Below are positions 62,190 through 64,000 of a DNA stretch of 64,000 nucleotides, piece by piece; positions within the stretch are counted from its first letter, which is position 1; each line of letters starts with the position of its first letter. The notes beneath the pieces are model-generated. The model was not told the origin of the DNA. It did not search any database and saw nothing but the letters and a program-made list of their open reading frames with translations. The position numbers were made by a program, and so were the translations under genes. This stretch comes from Prevotella fusca JCM 17724 (GTDB lineage Bacteria; Bacteroidota; Bacteroidia; Bacteroidales; Bacteroidaceae): assembly GCF_001262015.1 (NCBI RefSeq), contig NZ_CP012075.1, positions 186,001 to 250,000 on the forward strand, in the 5' to 3' direction.

Positions 62190-62945
62190 AATTGTTCCAG
62201 CAAATGTTTTCAGTGTTTGTTATTTGTTGCGCAGGTAAAGTGATGAAAATGAGCAACAAACTTTCAATTTTCATCCGGTTTTCTTGTTGCATTCACAAAT
62301 TTTATATATCTTTGCAGCTGTTTATCACTATAACGACTGTGTGTAGACAGAGAGACGAGTAAATGTATTCATATTCCATCATGTATTATATTATAAGTAT
62401 GTGTTGGTAACAAGGAGACAACAGCGTTCTTTGGCTCTCTTGATATTTCATGTGGGAGAAAACCTGATGTTTTGTTCATACACAGATGCTACGGGCATAT
62501 TATTATCCAGACATTATGCAAGTATGCGGTTCATTAGTGCATATTTAAACTGGCAAGGGAGACTTTGGAAACCTCTCGTTTGACTTATGTGTTCTTTTTG
62601 TAAGTACACAAGGAGACAATTAGTTCACGACATACATCTATTATTAGAAGCTGTCTGACATTGTTGTATATTCAACGAAATGTGTGAGAGAATAATAGTA
62701 TATTTAAAGAGTTATCTGTTCTGAAATGTAAGTAAGATGAAAGTTTTTTAGATGGTACAGAGGCTTTAAAGCTGTTTCTAAAAAAATGAATGGACATCTT
62801 CCGGACATTTTATGGAGGTCATTATGCCACTGGGGGGATGAAGTGCTGAAACGAAGGAAAGTTAGTTCCTTCCATGAAGGAAGCAATATGACTACAAGCC
62901 AAATATATTGGATGATTTAAAAAATTAAAAGTAACAAACAAAGAA
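62190..62945 (+). promoter_or_regulatory. Long leader region of the fimbrillin-like gene
   Basis: 756 bases without a convincing gene. A promoter, TTG (62284-62286), 20-base spacer, TATCTTTG (62307-62314), faces the fimbrillin-like gene and would give a leader of about 620 bases. Just upstream of it is an inverted repeat GATGAAAAT / ATTTTCATC (62242-62275). A 60-codon frame from GTG 62401 (ending GRLWKPLV) is open but has no recognised relatives. Confidence 0.5.
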
Positions 62946-64000
62946 ATGAGAAAACAACATTTATGTATTTTGTCTGCTATGGCTTTGTTGTCATTGGGAA
63001 GTTGTTCCAATGACAATACAGTGCTGGATAGCAATGAGCAAGCAAACGGAACCACTACAGGTTTGATGGAGTTTGCAGTAGAGGAAACTCAGGGGCAAAC
63101 CCGTACAATGGGTATTTATGACGGAAGTCGTATTAAATTCTATTGGACAGAAGGTGATAAGCTGTGGATTAATACAGACGGTACGACTCTGGTTCAAAGT
63201 GCAAAGGATGAGATTAATTCAGCGATGACAGCTCTTAAGGATACCAAAACACCGGATGCCAAGTTCTATTTTTCAGGTTTATATACAGCTGAAAGCTATC
63301 CTGTACGTTATACAGGTAATGGTAATGCGCATGGTGACAAGGTTACAATTAAGTCTGAACAAAGTCAGACAGAGCCTAATAATGCCAGACATCTTGGTAC
63401 GGATGGTGACTGTGGTACGGCTACTGCTGTTAGAGAGAATGGAAAGTATAAGTTTACGCTCTCACACAAGGCGGCTTACATGACATTTACTCCTTATTAC
63501 AGCTATGGTTTTGCTGATGATGTAAAGGTTACCAAAATCAAGATTACAGCAGATGAGGCACTTGCAGGAGAGTTCGGTTTCAATGACAATGGCATTGATG
63601 TTTCAAAACGTCCTGCGGCAGATGCTTCAAACTGCAGTATTACATTGAACCTCGGAAATTTTGCTATTCCTACTCAGGCAGAGATTTCCAAGAATGCTGC
63701 AATTCTGGTTCTTGCACCTGGTACATATCATAATTTCAAAGTAGAATATTTCCTTAATGACAGTAAGACAAATGTGTATGGCTCTGTAGTAAAGAACTAT
63801 GGTACTTTGACATTTACTTCTGGGAAGAACAGGAGGGTTTCTGCAAACCTCGCTGTAACTCATTATGGACAGGATATCTTCTATATGTGGGATGCAACAG
63901 TAGGTCAGCATGCTTGGAAAGGACATGAAGGTAATCAGCCTTCTTTGAATGGTGATAAGAATGCTGCTTATCCAAAGGCAGGTGACCCACGATACTATAA
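62946..64000 (+). CDS. Fimbrillin-like lipoprotein, 3' end outside window
   Basis: The frame from ATG 62946 stays open to the window end (351 codons). The lipoprotein signal MRKQHLCILSAMALLSLGSC puts the lipid Cys at residue 20. The mature part shows the fimbrillin-type pattern in Bacteroidota: an early TRT (QGQTRTM), FYWTEGDKLWI, LSHKAAYMTFTPYYS (an HxxA-like strand) and ADEALAGEFGF. Such proteins polymerise as Mfa/Fim-type pili after removal of an N-terminal strand, or act as tip subunits. Whether it is a stalk or tip protein cannot be told. It is preceded by a very long leader. Confidence 0.75.
   Translation, partial: MRKQHLCILSAMALLSLGSCSNDNTVLDSNEQANGTTTGLMEFAVEETQGQTRTMGIYDGSRIKFYWTEGDKLWINTDGTTLVQSAKDEINSAMTALKDTKTPDAKFYFSGLYTAESYPVRYTGNGNAHGDKVTIKSEQSQTEPNNARHLGTDGDCGTATAVRENGKYKFTLSHKAAYMTFTPYYSYGFADDVKVTKIKITADEALAGEFGFNDNGIDVSKRPAADASNCSITLNLGNFAIPTQAEISKNAAILVLAPGTYHNFKVEYFLNDSKTNVYGSVVKNYGTLTFTSGKNRRVSANLAVTHYGQDIFYMWDATVGQHAWKGHEGNQPSLNGDKNAAYPKAGDPRYY

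Noticed and set aside
62401..62583. 60-codon frame in the fimbrillin leader as a confident gene
   Set aside because: It starts at GTG with no clear initiation context and no recognised family; noted only within the leader region.

Overview
The window looks like a chromosomal segment of a Prevotella-like member of the Bacteroidota. The signs are many promoters of the Bacteroidota type (TTG, a 17-20 base spacer, then TAnnTTTG), start regions rich in A without Shine-Dalgarno sites, a ribosomal protein S16 with a long Ala/Lys tail, GldB-like and fimbrillin-like lipoproteins, a phosphate-selective porin, and lipoboxes ending in SC or GC. Genus is inferred from gene content and style, not from a search. 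No rRNA or tRNA gene and no CRISPR array was seen.

Layout. 1-6600: pgk (cut by the window edge), queC, a fused NfnA/NfnB-type flavoprotein, serS and a tiny lipoprotein. 6.9-10.2 kb: mtaB, a family 2 glycosyltransferase and a GldB-like lipoprotein. 10.7-14.4 kb: the most unusual locus, four tandem paralogues that share a Cys-rich N-terminal presequence of about 62 residues, followed by a small radical SAM protein overlapping the last paralogue. Between paralogues 3 and 4 is the scar of the tandem duplication that made them. 15-21.6 kb: a giant alpha-2-macroglobulin-like protein and ispH. 22.9-26.2 kb: a YtxH/holin-X/small protein operon, then SPOR lipoprotein, ruvX, def and a TPR protein. 26.5-32 kb: flavin reductase, a DKNYY-type lipoprotein and a phosphate-scavenging group (histidine acid phosphatase, OprO/P-type porin, class A acid phosphatase). 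32-40.2 kb: a beta-propeller membrane protein, then phoH-purC-menG-aroE. 40.3-47.6 kb: DUF5715-like protein, rpsP, radA, an orphan substrate-binding lipoprotein and a large TPR protein. 48.3-54.4 kb: DUF1573 protein, aspS, two winged-helix proteins, manC and a phytase-like esterase. 55.2-61.2 kb: YhcH-family protein, pyrB and pyrI separated by two BACON-like lipoprotein genes, and PBP1A. The window ends inside a fimbrillin-like lipoprotein gene.

The intergenic DNA is as notable as the genes. It holds (i) a family of about 490-600 bp elements with terminal inverted repeats, no transposase, and 8-bp direct flanks; (ii) arrays of a degenerate 22-nt unit, inside these elements and free-standing next to gene 3' ends, at eleven loci; (iii) octamer repeats (consensus ACRAGTWR) placed just after stop codons with constant orientation to the upstream gene; (iv) smaller MITE-like elements, an IS630 transposase remnant, a 294-bp tandem duplication of a porin gene tail, and a GC-rich repeat that has become part of a protein linker. 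Most of the window is housekeeping. The accessory interest is in the Cys-leader/radical SAM locus and in the repeat families.
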